A DNA stretch of 64,000 bases from Anaerolineales bacterium UBA5195 (GCA_002412925.1 DHVZ01000027.1:1-64000); one strand, 5' to 3'. Positions 44,928 to 52,620 are shown, counted from the first letter of the stretch. Numbers and translations are program-made. Notes: generated from the letters alone by a model not told the origin.

Positions 44928-45200
44928 TTATTTGTGGCGCAGGCTCAGGCGCTCGGTGATCGCCAGGTAACGCTGGTAATCAGTCTTGCGCAGATAGGCC
45001 AGGGTGCGGCGGCGCCGTCCAACGAGTTTCAGCAGGCCGCGGCGGCACGATTCATCGTGTTTGTTGGCACGCAGGTGCTCGGTGAGCTGCTTGATGCGCT
45101 CGGTCATGATCGCGATCTGCACATCGGCTGAGCCGGTGTCAGTATCGTGACGATGAAAATCGGTGATCACCTGGGTTTTCTTTTCTTTCAGCAAAGGCAT
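44928..45200 (-). CDS. rpsO: 30S ribosomal protein S15
   Basis: 90 residues from the ATG with AAAGGAGA upstream; a 115-residue frame extends too far. Whole-chain match to S15: FHRHDTDTGSADVQIAIMT, LTEHLRANKHDESCRRGL, LVGRRRRTLAYLRKTD. It binds 16S rRNA in the central domain of the 30S subunit. It is followed by pnp, the classic rpsO-pnp order. Confidence 0.97.
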   Translation of the reverse strand: MPLLKEKKTQVITDFHRHDTDTGSADVQIAIMTERIKQLTEHLRANKHDESCRRGLLKLVGRRRRTLAYLRKTDYQRYLAITERLSLRHK

Positions 45201-45284
45201 GACGTAGCTTCTCCTTTCGTTCTGGATGGTGCGGTCTCCGTATGTGCAGCCGAAACCGCGCATAGGACCAGTCACAGGGAAGTC

Positions 45285-45293
45285 ATTATACCA
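45285..45293 (-). promoter_or_regulatory. Extended -10 promoter for rpsO-pnp
   Basis: On the minus strand TGGTATAAT is an extended -10 box about 85 bases before the rpsO start. Beside it, CCAGAAAA (45291-45298) and TTTTCTGG (45313-45320) form a perfect 8-base inverted repeat that overlaps the 3' end of the preceding gene and may be an operator or a terminator. Confidence 0.6.
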
Positions 45294-45298
45294 GAAAA

Positions 45299-46108
45299 TT
45301 AAATACGAGATGTTTTCTGGCGAACCAGCTCAAGAATCGTTGGTTGTAACCCCGCCGGGAGTTTGGGCAGGATGCGCCGCAAAATGACCGGCGTTTGTGG
45401 AGATGATGAAGCCGTAATGACCTGCCGCAGGAAGTGTGTGGTCTCAACCGGCGAAGCGCCATACAGCGCGTTGATTAAATCCACCAACTCGTTGTACAAA
45501 ATGGAGGGGAAGTCTTTAAGCACCGGGCTTAAAAGATTGTAAATTGGAGGCAGGTTTTGATAGGTTGGATCTTGCAAGAGGGGGATCAGCGCGTGGATGG
45601 CGTTCGCCCACATTTTGGGAGTCGCTGGGTCAAACCACCCACGCATTAATTGCAAAAACCTTGATGGTGATTCTCGCCTGAGCCGCGCCAGGCTGATGGT
45701 GAGCAGCGCCAGCCGCAGTTGGTGGTCGCGAGTGCGGCTGACCCAGGTGGTGATGCGTTCCAGCAGGAGCCCCGTCTCCGGGTGGATACGTCCCAGCAGG
45801 GCGGCGGCCAGCAGGCGGGTTTCAAGATAACCTTCCTTCCAGAGTGCCTCCGTCAGGGCCATCGCCTGTTCGGGGAAGGCCATCGCCAGCGCTCCCAGTT
45901 CCATTTCGATTTGCCGCAGCACCGACTGCGGCACGCGGTAAGCGGGCAATACTGATACCGGCGCGGCGACCACGCCCACGCGCAAGGTCCGGTCTGCGTA
46001 AAGATCCAGGACTTCGTGTAACCCCTTTAAAAAGTCCGCAGGCTGGTCGAACTTCTCAACCAACACTACGGCCTGGGTTTTCAATCGGGCGATATCTACT
46101 GCGGGCAT
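45299..46108 (-). CDS. Hypothetical HEAT-like repeat protein
   Basis: 269 residues from ATG 46108, which follows GGGGGAGGAGG; a TTG at 46129 gives a longer form without support. The chain is all helical with repeating LLERITTWV.., LLTISLARLRRES and LLSPVLKDFPSIL units, resembling HEAT or ARM type scaffolds. No enzyme motif is seen. The ribosome-binding site lies in a strong hairpin. It is downstream of proS and upstream of rpsO. Confidence 0.7.
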   Translation of the reverse strand: MPAVDIARLKTQAVVLVEKFDQPADFLKGLHEVLDLYADRTLRVGVVAAPVSVLPAYRVPQSVLRQIEMELGALAMAFPEQAMALTEALWKEGYLETRLLAAALLGRIHPETGLLLERITTWVSRTRDHQLRLALLTISLARLRRESPSRFLQLMRGWFDPATPKMWANAIHALIPLLQDPTYQNLPPIYNLLSPVLKDFPSILYNELVDLINALYGASPVETTHFLRQVITASSSPQTPVILRRILPKLPAGLQPTILELVRQKTSRI

Positions 46109-46116
46109 GGTACCAT

Positions 46117-46154
46117 CCTCCTCCCCCAAAGTCTGGTTTTGACTTGGGGGGAGG
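46117..46154 (-). promoter_or_regulatory. Hairpin overlapping a ribosome-binding site
   Basis: Arms at 46120-46133 and 46141-46154 pair at 13 of 14 positions, with a seven-base loop. On the minus strand the 3' arm ends in GGGGGAGG and the ribosome-binding site GGAGG overlaps this end, so the stem may limit translation of the HEAT-like protein. Confidence 0.65.
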
Positions 46155-46168
46155 CAGGTGAGGCATGT

Positions 46169-47608
46169 TTAATACGACTTCCCGAAAATCACCTTGTGCT
46201 TGGCAGGCTGCCCACAAACGATGCAAATGCCTGCGCCTTCGGGTTGATCAACGGGCATGCAGCGCGTGGAGGCCTTGGTCATTTCTTTGACCTTGGCTTC
46301 GCATTCCTTGCCTTCACACCACCACGAATAAGCCCAGCCATTCTGGACAACTTTGCTCAGTTCGTCCAGGTTCTTGGGATCGTGGATGTGGCTGTCGCGG
46401 AAGGCGGTTGCCTTCGCCAGCAGGGAGGCCTGGATGTCGGTCAGCATCTCCGTGACAGCGGTGGCCAGGTTGATCTGGGGCACGAAAGATTTACCTTCTT
46501 TCCCGGGCATGTCGCGCCGGGCGAGGGCCACGGAATTCTTTTCCAGATCCTTGGGTCCGATTTCCAGGCGCAGGGGCACGCCGCGCATTTCCCAGTTGTT
46601 GTACTTGAAGCCGGGGGTGACTTCCTCGCGGTCGTCCATTTTTAGCCGGATACCGGCGGCCTTGAGTTCGGCAAAGATGCGGTTGGCCGCTTCCATCACG
46701 GGGCCTTTTTCGGCCTCGTTGCGGTAGATGGGCACGATCACGACCTGGATGGGTGCCAGGCGGGGAGGCAGGATCAGCCCTTTGTCGTCACCATGGGTCA
46801 TGATGATGGCGCCCACAAAGCGGGTGGAGAGACCCCAGGAGGTTGTCCAACAATACTGGAGTTCGTTCTTCTGGTCGGTGTACTGGATCTCGAAAGCCTT
46901 GGCGAAATTCTGTCCCAGAAAATGGGAAGTGCCCGATTGCAGGGCCTTGGTATCGCCCATCATCGCCTCGATCGTGGTGGACATAAAAGCCCCGGCGAAC
47001 TTTTCGGTCTCTGATTTTATGCCTTTGATGACGGGCACTGCCGCCTCATTGATGGCGAAATCAGCGTAGACATCCAACATGCGCAGGGTTTCTTCGCGGG
47101 CTTCCTGCTCGGTGGCGTGCGCGGTATGACCTTCCTGCCAGTAGAACTCGGTTGTGCGCAGGAAAAGCTTGGTGCGCAGTTCCCAGCGAACGACGCTGCC
47201 CCACTGGTTGATCAGCACGGGCAGGTCGCGCCAGGATTTGATCCACTTGCTGTACATATAGCCGATAATCGTTTCGGAGGTGGGGCGCACCACCAGGGGT
47301 TCTTCGAGTACTTCGCCGCCGCCGATGGTCACAATGGCCAACTCGGGCGCAAAGCCTTCGACGTGCTCTTTTTCTTTTTCCAGGAACGATTTGGGGATGA
47401 AGAGGGGGAAAGCCGCGTTGACATGACCGGTCTCCTTGAAGCGCCGGTCGAGCGCAGCCTGGATGTTTTCCCACAACGCCCAGCCGTAAGGGCGCACAAC
47501 CATGCAGCCGCGTACGGGTGAGTAATCGGCCAGTTCGGCCCTGATGACCAGTTCGTTGTACCAGTCCGAGAAATTTTCGGAACGGGGAGTAAGTTGTTCT
47601 TCTGCCAT
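46169..47608 (-). CDS. proS: Prolyl-tRNA synthetase, archaeal/eukaryotic type
   Basis: 479 residues, the short form without the bacterial editing insertion. Class II core: NFSDWYNELVIRAELADYSP start, VVRPTSETIIGYM, RWELRTKLFLRTTEFYWQEGHTAH and a WGLSTRFVGAIIMTHGDD motif 3 region, each a family signature. The C-terminal part has Cys pairs (GKECEAK, STRCMP and GICIVCGQ) that would bind zinc. It charges tRNA-Pro. MazG-like and LOG-like genes lie upstream on the same strand. Confidence 0.95.
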   Translation of the reverse strand: MAEEQLTPRSENFSDWYNELVIRAELADYSPVRGCMVVRPYGWALWENIQAALDRRFKETGHVNAAFPLFIPKSFLEKEKEHVEGFAPELAIVTIGGGEVLEEPLVVRPTSETIIGYMYSKWIKSWRDLPVLINQWGSVVRWELRTKLFLRTTEFYWQEGHTAHATEQEAREETLRMLDVYADFAINEAAVPVIKGIKSETEKFAGAFMSTTIEAMMGDTKALQSGTSHFLGQNFAKAFEIQYTDQKNELQYCWTTSWGLSTRFVGAIIMTHGDDKGLILPPRLAPIQVVIVPIYRNEAEKGPVMEAANRIFAELKAAGIRLKMDDREEVTPGFKYNNWEMRGVPLRLEIGPKDLEKNSVALARRDMPGKEGKSFVPQINLATAVTEMLTDIQASLLAKATAFRDSHIHDPKNLDELSKVVQNGWAYSWWCEGKECEAKVKEMTKASTRCMPVDQPEGAGICIVCGQPAKHKVIFGKSY

Positions 47609-47626
47609 TTTTACCTCAGAGTTGTT

Positions 47627-48169
47627 TCAATGATTGGGATGATGGTTAAGTATTTTTACAGCAGTATAAATATCGGGGGCGAACTGGACCAACGCGCGCT
47701 GGTTTTCTGAGAAGTATGCGCCCATTTCCGTATAAGCCTGATCAAGCATGGACTGCCAGCCGCGCCCGACCAGGATCAGCGGCCTCCGGTGGATTGCATC
47801 CACGATCATCAGGTTCCACATCAAGCCGATTTCGGTCAATGTGCCGGGGCCGCCAGGCAGGGCGATGGCGGCGTCGCAACCGGAGATCAGCCCATCCAGG
47901 CGCTCTTGCAGGGTTTTGAATTTACGTTCTTCCTTGACCCAGACGTTCACCCCGATCCCGCGCCAGCGTTCGATCTCCTCGCAGGTCACGCCGATGACGT
48001 GACCGCCAGCTTCATTTGCGCCCTTCGAGGCAGCTTCCATGGTTCCGATGTAGCCGCCAGTTAGCACGGCATAGCCCGCCTTGGCCAGTAATTTGCCGAG
48101 TTGGTAGGCATCTGTGTAAGCAGCCTCGCCTTCTTTGGGTTGTGAACCACCAAAAATAGTGATGTTCAT
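47627..48169 (-). CDS. LOG-family (lysine decarboxylase-like) protein
   Basis: 180 residues of Rossmann-like fold. VFGGS-type start (ITIFGGSQPKEGE), LTGGYIGTMEAASKGA and the signature PGGPGTLTE are those of the LOG/TIGR00730-type family, whose characterised members are nucleotide 5'-monophosphate phosphoribohydrolases. Bacterial members may release bases from nucleotides. It lies 18 bases before proS. Confidence 0.87.
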   Translation of the reverse strand: MNITIFGGSQPKEGEAAYTDAYQLGKLLAKAGYAVLTGGYIGTMEAASKGANEAGGHVIGVTCEEIERWRGIGVNVWVKEERKFKTLQERLDGLISGCDAAIALPGGPGTLTEIGLMWNLMIVDAIHRRPLILVGRGWQSMLDQAYTEMGAYFSENQRALVQFAPDIYTAVKILNHHPNH

Positions 48170-48200
48170 CGTTTTTCTACCTGTTTACTCGTTTGCTTAC

Positions 48201-48527
48201 CTACTTTTTTCTCTCAACATCCCATTCGCGCTGCGCATTGACTTCAAGTTTCTTCAAGACAGCCTGTTCCAGATCGATATCCGAAACTGAGGCGAGTTGC
48301 AGCAGGTAGAGTGTTACGTCGGCCAGTTCGCTGGCCAGTTCTTCTTTATTCTTTGGCTCGTCGCGCCACTGGAAATGTTCCAGGATTTCGGCTGCTTCGA
48401 GCGAAAGCGAAATTGCCAGGTTGCGTGGTGTTTGCGGACGGAGACTGTTGGCCTCGTACCAGCCCTTTGAGCGGACAAAGCGGTGCATCTCTGCGGTCAG
48501 TTCATGGATATTCATCGCGGTGCTCAT
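48201..48527 (-). CDS. MazG-like nucleotide pyrophosphohydrolase
   Basis: 108 residues, all-alpha. The metal-binding set is SLEAAEILEHFQW (E-x2-E) and ELADVTLYLLQLA (E-x3-D), typical of the MazG/dCTPase (RS21-C6) group that hydrolyses non-canonical or pyrimidine NTPs to NMP and pyrophosphate. ATG at residue 5 (48515) is an alternative start. It heads an apparent operon with the LOG-like gene and proS. Its leader contains a strong terminator-like hairpin. Confidence 0.88.
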   Translation of the reverse strand: MSTAMNIHELTAEMHRFVRSKGWYEANSLRPQTPRNLAISLSLEAAEILEHFQWRDEPKNKEELASELADVTLYLLQLASVSDIDLEQAVLKKLEVNAQREWDVERKK

Positions 48528-48530
48528 CTA

Positions 48531-48579
48531 ATTCTCGTCCTGAGCGGAGCGTTTTCCGACATAGTCGAAGGGCGAGAAT
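48531..48579. repeat. Diverged CTTCGAC...CTCAGG palindrome
   Basis: ATTCTCG opens and CGAGAAT closes a 49-base imperfect inverted repeat. The sequence on the minus strand contains CCTTCGAC and CGCTCAGGA, so it is in the same family as the in-frame mfd copy at 24508. Confidence 0.55.
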
Positions 48580-48596
48580 TGTTTCAAAAAATTCTA

Positions 48597-48704
48597 ATAA
48601 AAAACGGCTCCTCAGGTCTGGGAGCCGCCACTTTGCACGACGAAACAAACCTATCCAGACCAGGAGGTTTTCTGTTTGGGTGCCGGGGACGGGTTCTTTA
48701 ACAT
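48597..48704 (-). ncRNA. Candidate small RNA or attenuated leader upstream of mazG
   Basis: On the minus strand, TATAAT (complement of 48711-48716) is followed by about 108 bases that end with a CGGCTCC/GGAGCCG hairpin (48605-48611, 48621-48627) and six T, a full terminator. Inside, AAACCT (48647-48652) pairs with AGGTTT (48665-48670). The loop of that stem (CCAGACC, 48655-48661) is complementary to the terminator loop (GGTCTGG, 48615-48621). Such loop pairing suggests a pseudoknot or an antiterminator. No known riboswitch or SRP RNA signature was found. Confidence 0.5.
48599..48627 (-). terminator. Terminator-like hairpin before mazG gene
   Basis: Seven-base GC-rich stem, nine-base loop and a run of six T on the minus strand. 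It lies 70-100 bases ahead of the MazG-like start codon, the place of an attenuator, or it ends an independent small RNA. Confidence 0.75.
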
Positions 48705-48760
48705 GCGCGTATTATACAACAGAAAATCACATTCGCGCCACTTATCTTTGCTATGCCCTT

Positions 48761-48814
48761 CCCGGTCACAAATTGCGTTTTCCAGCTTAATAAAAAACGC
48801 AATTTGTGACCGGG
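48761..48814. repeat. Perfect 21-bp inverted repeat before nucleotidyltransferase gene
   Basis: Arms at 48761-48781 and 48794-48814 are exact complements over 21 bases, with a 12-base AT-rich loop. The right arm ends six bases before the -10 box of the next gene. It may be an operator, a transcription terminator against readthrough, or a small mobile repeat. Confidence 0.85.
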
Positions 48815-48820
48815 GTATTA

Positions 48821-48826
48821 TATAAT
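48821..48826 (+). promoter_or_regulatory. -10 box of a likely leaderless transcript
   Basis: TATAAT ends six bases before the ATG at 48833. No ribosome-binding site lies in between. The usual -35 position falls inside the right arm of the 21-bp inverted repeat, so protein binding there could block transcription. Confidence 0.6.
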
Positions 48827-48832
48827 GGTTGT

Positions 48833-51517
48833 ATGCACCTGATCCTGACCCACGAACAGGCTGATTTCGACGCTCTGGCTGCCCTCTTTGCCGCCTCGCT
48901 GCTGGATGGCGCCCTGCCTGTCCTGCCGCGCCGCACCAACCGCAATGTGCGTGCCTTTCTGACGCTCTATGGGGCGGATTTTCCTTTCATCGACCCGCGC
49001 GACCTGCCGCCAGGTTCCATTGAGTCCGTCACGCTGGTGGATACTCAGTCACTGATTACTCTCAAGGGCATGGGCAAGGCGACCCGCATCCATGTCTTCG
49101 ACCATCATCCTCCACGTCACCCTTCGAAAAACGCTGCTAAGGCCAATTGGAATGTGGTGACTTTTGACTTGGGCGCAACAACAACTTATTTTGCAGAGGT
49201 TCTGCGGGAGCACGGAGAGGCGCTGACGCCCATCCAGGCCACGCTTTTGCTGCTGGGTATTTATGAAGACACCGGTACGCTGACTTATTCTCGCACCACG
49301 GCGCGCGATGTGCATGCCGCGGCCTGGCTGCTGGAGCAGGGCGCCGAACTACGCATTGTTACCGACTTCCTGAACCCGCCGCTGACCCTGGAACAGCGTG
49401 AAGTTTACGACCGCCTGGCGGCTGGGATTGAGACGCTCGATCTCAACGGGCATCGTATCATGCTGGCCTGTGGCGAGGCAGCCAACGTGACTGAGGAGAT
49501 CTCCACGCTGGCACACAAACTCCGTGACTTGTTTGATCCGGATGCGCTCTTTGTGCTGGTGAAGACGGTCGAAGGAGTCCGTTTCGTGGCGCGCTCAACG
49601 ACTGACCGGATCGATGTTTCCGTCATCGCTTCTCATTTTGGCGGCGGCGGGCACGACCGGGCGGCGGCGGCGCTGATTAAGCACGCAGATGGCGAAGTTG
49701 GCAATGAACCTCTGCTGCTTGATGAGGTTCGCAGTCAACTCCTCACCCTCCTTCCAAAACATGTCCGCGGAGCGGTGACGGTGGCGCAGTTGATGTCCAA
49801 GCGGCCACGTTTGCTGGCCGTGGATACGCCGGTGCAGGAAGCCGCCAAGTTGATGGCGCGCTATGGCTACGAGGGCTTTCCGGTGGTTGATAACGATAAA
49901 GTGGTTGGCTTGCTCACACGCCGCGCCGTCGACCGTGCCGTCAGTCACCGGCTCAATCTGACCGCAGCCAGCCTGATGGAATCCGGCTCCGTGACGGTGC
50001 AGCCATCCGACTCGCTCCAGCGCCTGCAAGTAGTGATGACCGACAGCGGCTGGGGCCAGATCCCGGTTGTTGATCCCGAGACGCTCAAAATAGTGGGCAT
50101 CGTCACCCGGACTGACGTGCTTAAGTCGCTTTCGCGCCGCCACCCACCTGCCGCGCAGCACCGCTCACTGACGGCGAAACTGCAAAAAGCCTTGCCGCCC
50201 GAACGGCTGGCGCTGATCCGCGCAGTGGCCGAGGAAACCGCCAGCGAACACCTGCCGGTCTATATCGTTGGCGGTTTTGTGCGCGACTTATTGCTTGAGC
50301 ATCCAAGCCTTGATTTCGACATGGTTGTCGAGGGGGATGCGATTGCCCTGGCAAAATCGCTGGCGCAAAAATATGGAGGCAAGGTCACCAGCCATGCCCG
50401 CTTTGGCACCGCAAAATGGGATTTACGGGAGGCGGTCTTTGGTACTCGGGAATCGGGAATTGAGAATCGGGGCGATTCTCGAAGACCGAGTAGCGATTCC
50501 CAAATAACGATTCCCGATTTTCTCGATTTGATCTCTGCCCGCCAGGAATATTACGAACATCCCACGGCCCTGCCGACTGTTGAACATGGCAGCATCAAGC
50601 TCGATCTGCATCGCCGCGATTTCACCATCAATACCCTGGCCCTGCGCCTCGACGGGCGGCATTTCGGCGAACTCCACGATTATTATGGCGGTCTGCCCGA
50701 TCTCGAACGCCGTCTGGTCCGCGTTTTGCATTCGCTTTCTTTTGTCGATGACCCCACGCGCATGTTACGTGCTGTCCGCTATGAACAGCGCTATGGCTTC
50801 CAGATCGAGCCGCGCACCTTGCAATTGATGGATGAGGCCCGCCCGCTGATGGCGCGTCTCTCGGGCGAACGCGTGCGCCACGAACTCGACCTGATCCTGA
50901 GTGAGCCAAGGGCTATTCCGATGCTGGCCCGGTTGGATGAGCTTGGTCTGCTGAAAGCGGTTATAGAAATCCTGCCTTGGAGCGTGGAACTGCGTGGGCG
51001 GCTGGATTCTGCCCTGCGGCTGCCGCTTCCCTCTGATTGGGGGCTGAAGTCCCCCGCCTCCGGCAGCTCGTTAAGCGAGACCCTGGCCTACACTCTTTGG
51101 CTGCTCGACTTGCCCCTAAATGCCATCGATGCCCTGCATGAGCGTTTGCGCTTTCCGATGGGCACGCTGAAAACCATCCGCGCCGCAGCGGAATTGCGCG
51201 CTGAACTGCCCGCTCTCAGGGGAGGCAAAGCCTCGCAATGGGTGGACAGGCTGGGGGGCGTCCCGCTCCTGGCCGTTTATGCGGTCTATCTCATCAGTGG
51301 GGAAAGGGCTCTTCAGGTGTACGCCACCCGCTGGCAGAACATCCACCCACAAACAACCGGCGAGACTCTCAAAGCGCGCGGCCTGACGCCCGGCCCGGCC
51401 TTCCAGCGCATCCTGGGCATCTTGCGCAGCGCCTGGCTGGATGGCGAAGTGACCTCGCTGGAAGCTGAGCTGGCTCTGCTGGAGAAACTGATGGAGGCAT
51501 GGCAGGCAGAAAAATAG
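48833..51517 (+). CDS. DHH-CBS-tRNA nucleotidyltransferase fusion (CCA/A-adding type)
   Basis: 894 residues. Order: a DHH phosphoesterase (HEQADFDALAAL, then FDHHPP near residue 90, GIYEDTGTLTYS), DHHA1 (FGGGGHDRAAAAL), two CBS domains (LMSKRPRLLAVDTPV; SVTVQPSDSLQRL), and a class II poly(A)-polymerase/CCA head (YIVGGFVRDLL near 479, DFDMVVEGDA) followed by RRDFTINTLALRL and an RNA-binding C-terminus. In Aquifex-type organisms such fusions add A or CCA to tRNA; the DHH part may degrade short RNA or cyclic nucleotides. A repeat insertion of about 24 residues sits at 50446-50517. It is probably translated without a leader. Confidence 0.9.
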   Translation: MHLILTHEQADFDALAALFAASLLDGALPVLPRRTNRNVRAFLTLYGADFPFIDPRDLPPGSIESVTLVDTQSLITLKGMGKATRIHVFDHHPPRHPSKNAAKANWNVVTFDLGATTTYFAEVLREHGEALTPIQATLLLLGIYEDTGTLTYSRTTARDVHAAAWLLEQGAELRIVTDFLNPPLTLEQREVYDRLAAGIETLDLNGHRIMLACGEAANVTEEISTLAHKLRDLFDPDALFVLVKTVEGVRFVARSTTDRIDVSVIASHFGGGGHDRAAAALIKHADGEVGNEPLLLDEVRSQLLTLLPKHVRGAVTVAQLMSKRPRLLAVDTPVQEAAKLMARYGYEGFPVVDNDKVVGLLTRRAVDRAVSHRLNLTAASLMESGSVTVQPSDSLQRLQVVMTDSGWGQIPVVDPETLKIVGIVTRTDVLKSLSRRHPPAAQHRSLTAKLQKALPPERLALIRAVAEETASEHLPVYIVGGFVRDLLLEHPSLDFDMVVEGDAIALAKSLAQKYGGKVTSHARFGTAKWDLREAVFGTRESGIENRGDSRRPSSDSQITIPDFLDLISARQEYYEHPTALPTVEHGSIKLDLHRRDFTINTLALRLDGRHFGELHDYYGGLPDLERRLVRVLHSLSFVDDPTRMLRAVRYEQRYGFQIEPRTLQLMDEARPLMARLSGERVRHELDLILSEPRAIPMLARLDELGLLKAVIEILPWSVELRGRLDSALRLPLPSDWGLKSPASGSSLSETLAYTLWLLDLPLNAIDALHERLRFPMGTLKTIRAAAELRAELPALRGGKASQWVDRLGGVPLLAVYAVYLISGERALQVYATRWQNIHPQTTGETLKARGLTPGPAFQRILGILRSAWLDGEVTSLEAELALLEKLMEAWQAEK
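50446..50517. repeat. In-frame GGGAATCGGG palindrome inside nucleotidyltransferase
   Basis: Nested inverted repeats: outer TCGGGAATCG (50446-50455) with CGATTCCCGA (50508-50517), inner GAGAATCG (50462-50469) with CGATTCTC (50473-50480). It codes for ESGIENRGDSRRPSSDSQI, placed between FGTAKWDLREAVFG and the DLISARQEYYEHP strand that normally follow closely. It is the same family as the copy in mfd at 25111. Confidence 0.8.
51036..51058. repeat. Possible small hairpin repeat within nucleotidyltransferase
   Basis: GGGGGCTGAAGTCCCCCG forms a short hairpin and codes for WGLKSPASG in the C-terminal helical domain. It resembles short dispersed GGGGCT-type repeats but could be native sequence. Confidence 0.3.
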
Positions 51518-51549
51518 GTTTTTCGTTCCCTATCCAGCGCTTTAGCCAT

Positions 51550-51555
51550 TATACT
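51550..51555 (+). promoter_or_regulatory. -10 box of a likely leaderless transcript
   Basis: TATACT ends six bases before the ATG at 51562, the same spacing as at 39095 and 48821. No ribosome-binding site is present. Confidence 0.5.
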
Positions 51556-51561
51556 TAACCC

Positions 51562-52140
51562 ATGACCCAGAGAACCGAAGCCCTTCCATACCGTCTGCGG
51601 CAGGAGTTCCTTTCGCCTGCCGAGATGGCTTTTTACCGCGTCCTGACCGAAATGGTCAGGGACCACCTGTATATTTGCCCCAAAGTGGCCCTGCTGGATC
51701 TGTTCTTTGTGACGCGCCCGAACGAGAATGTGCAATTTGCAAACAAGTTGCAGCGTAAGAATATTGACTTCCTGCTTTTGCGTCGGGACAACCTGAAACC
51801 GACTCTCGCAGTTGAGTTGGACTATCCCAAGCAGGCGGCTCATGGCCCAACGGATAATTTCCTGGATAATTTATTTGATTCTGCCGGGCTGCCGCTGGTG
51901 CATGTGGTTGTCCAGCAAACTTATGATATTTATTCGCTGGCCTCGCGTTTCCGCGAAGCGCGGGCGAAATATAACCAGGTTACCATCCCGCGCCAGACCG
52001 ATTATTCACCCATTTGTCCACGCTGTGGAATTACGATGGTCTTGCGTTTCGATAAGGATGGCCCGCACAACGGACAGAAATACTATGGTTGCTTGAACTT
52101 TCCCGAATGCCAGGAAACCGTGGAATTGCCAAAGAATTGA
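51562..52140 (+). CDS. DUF2726-type protein with C-terminal zinc ribbon
   Basis: 192 residues. Residues about 10-130 match the DUF2726 pattern (LSPAEMAFYRVL, ICPKVALLDLF, KNIDFLLL, PTLAVELDYP, LPLVHV), a fold related to restriction-endonuclease-like nucleases. Residues 150-190 form a zinc ribbon of topoisomerase type (CPRCGITM, then YYGCLNFPEC). Nucleic-acid binding or cleavage is likely but not shown. It is preceded by a -10 box and no ribosome-binding site. Confidence 0.8.
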   Translation: MTQRTEALPYRLRQEFLSPAEMAFYRVLTEMVRDHLYICPKVALLDLFFVTRPNENVQFANKLQRKNIDFLLLRRDNLKPTLAVELDYPKQAAHGPTDNFLDNLFDSAGLPLVHVVVQQTYDIYSLASRFREARAKYNQVTIPRQTDYSPICPRCGITMVLRFDKDGPHNGQKYYGCLNFPECQETVELPKN

Positions 52141-52212
52141 TTCAACTCACATGTATTTTTGTAGCGGCAGGGTTTCTAGTATTGCGTGTATACAAAAAGG
52201 GAGCAGAAACAT

Positions 52213-52617
52213 ATGATTACCTGGGACGAGTCTATGAGCACGGGTGTCCCGCTGATCGATGCCCAGCATAAAATGCTTTTCCAAAAATTCAACGAATTCT
52301 CAGAGGCGATTTCGGATGTAACCTCACGGGAAGCTGCGGCTGAAACCCTGGATTTCCTGCAGTTCTATGCCACCTGGCACTTTCGAAGGGAGGAGAAGTG
52401 CATGGACGAATATCAGTGCCCGGTTGCTGCGCAGAATAAACAGGCTCATGCCGAATTCCTGGCCACTTTCGATGGCTTTTACGAAAAATGGCAAAATGGG
52501 ACGATCACCCCGGAATTAGTGCGCGAGACTCACCGGGAATTGGAAAGCTGGCTGGTTAATCATATCGGCCACACTGACACCCAACTTCGTCAATGTGTTG
52601 AAAAAGGTATTGGCTAA
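52213..52617 (+). CDS. Bacteriohemerythrin
   Basis: 134 residues from the ATG after AAGGGAGC. Di-iron ligands appear in the right order: ITWDESMSTGVPLIDAQHKML, HFRREEKCM (H-x3-E), QAHAEFL and HIGHTDTQL (H-x4-D), each fragment short here. It binds oxygen reversibly and may serve in oxygen storage, sensing or detoxification in an anaerobe or microaerophile. The neighbouring genes give no hint of a partner. Confidence 0.93.
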   Translation: MITWDESMSTGVPLIDAQHKMLFQKFNEFSEAISDVTSREAAAETLDFLQFYATWHFRREEKCMDEYQCPVAAQNKQAHAEFLATFDGFYEKWQNGTITPELVRETHRELESWLVNHIGHTDTQLRQCVEKGIG

Positions 52618-52620
52618 CGA

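Noticed and set aside
48597..48704. SRP RNA, T-box or 6S RNA as identity of the candidate RNA
   Set aside because: The GGAAGCA loop of SRP RNA, the GGGTGGnACCGCG of T-boxes and the large bubble of 6S RNA are all missing.
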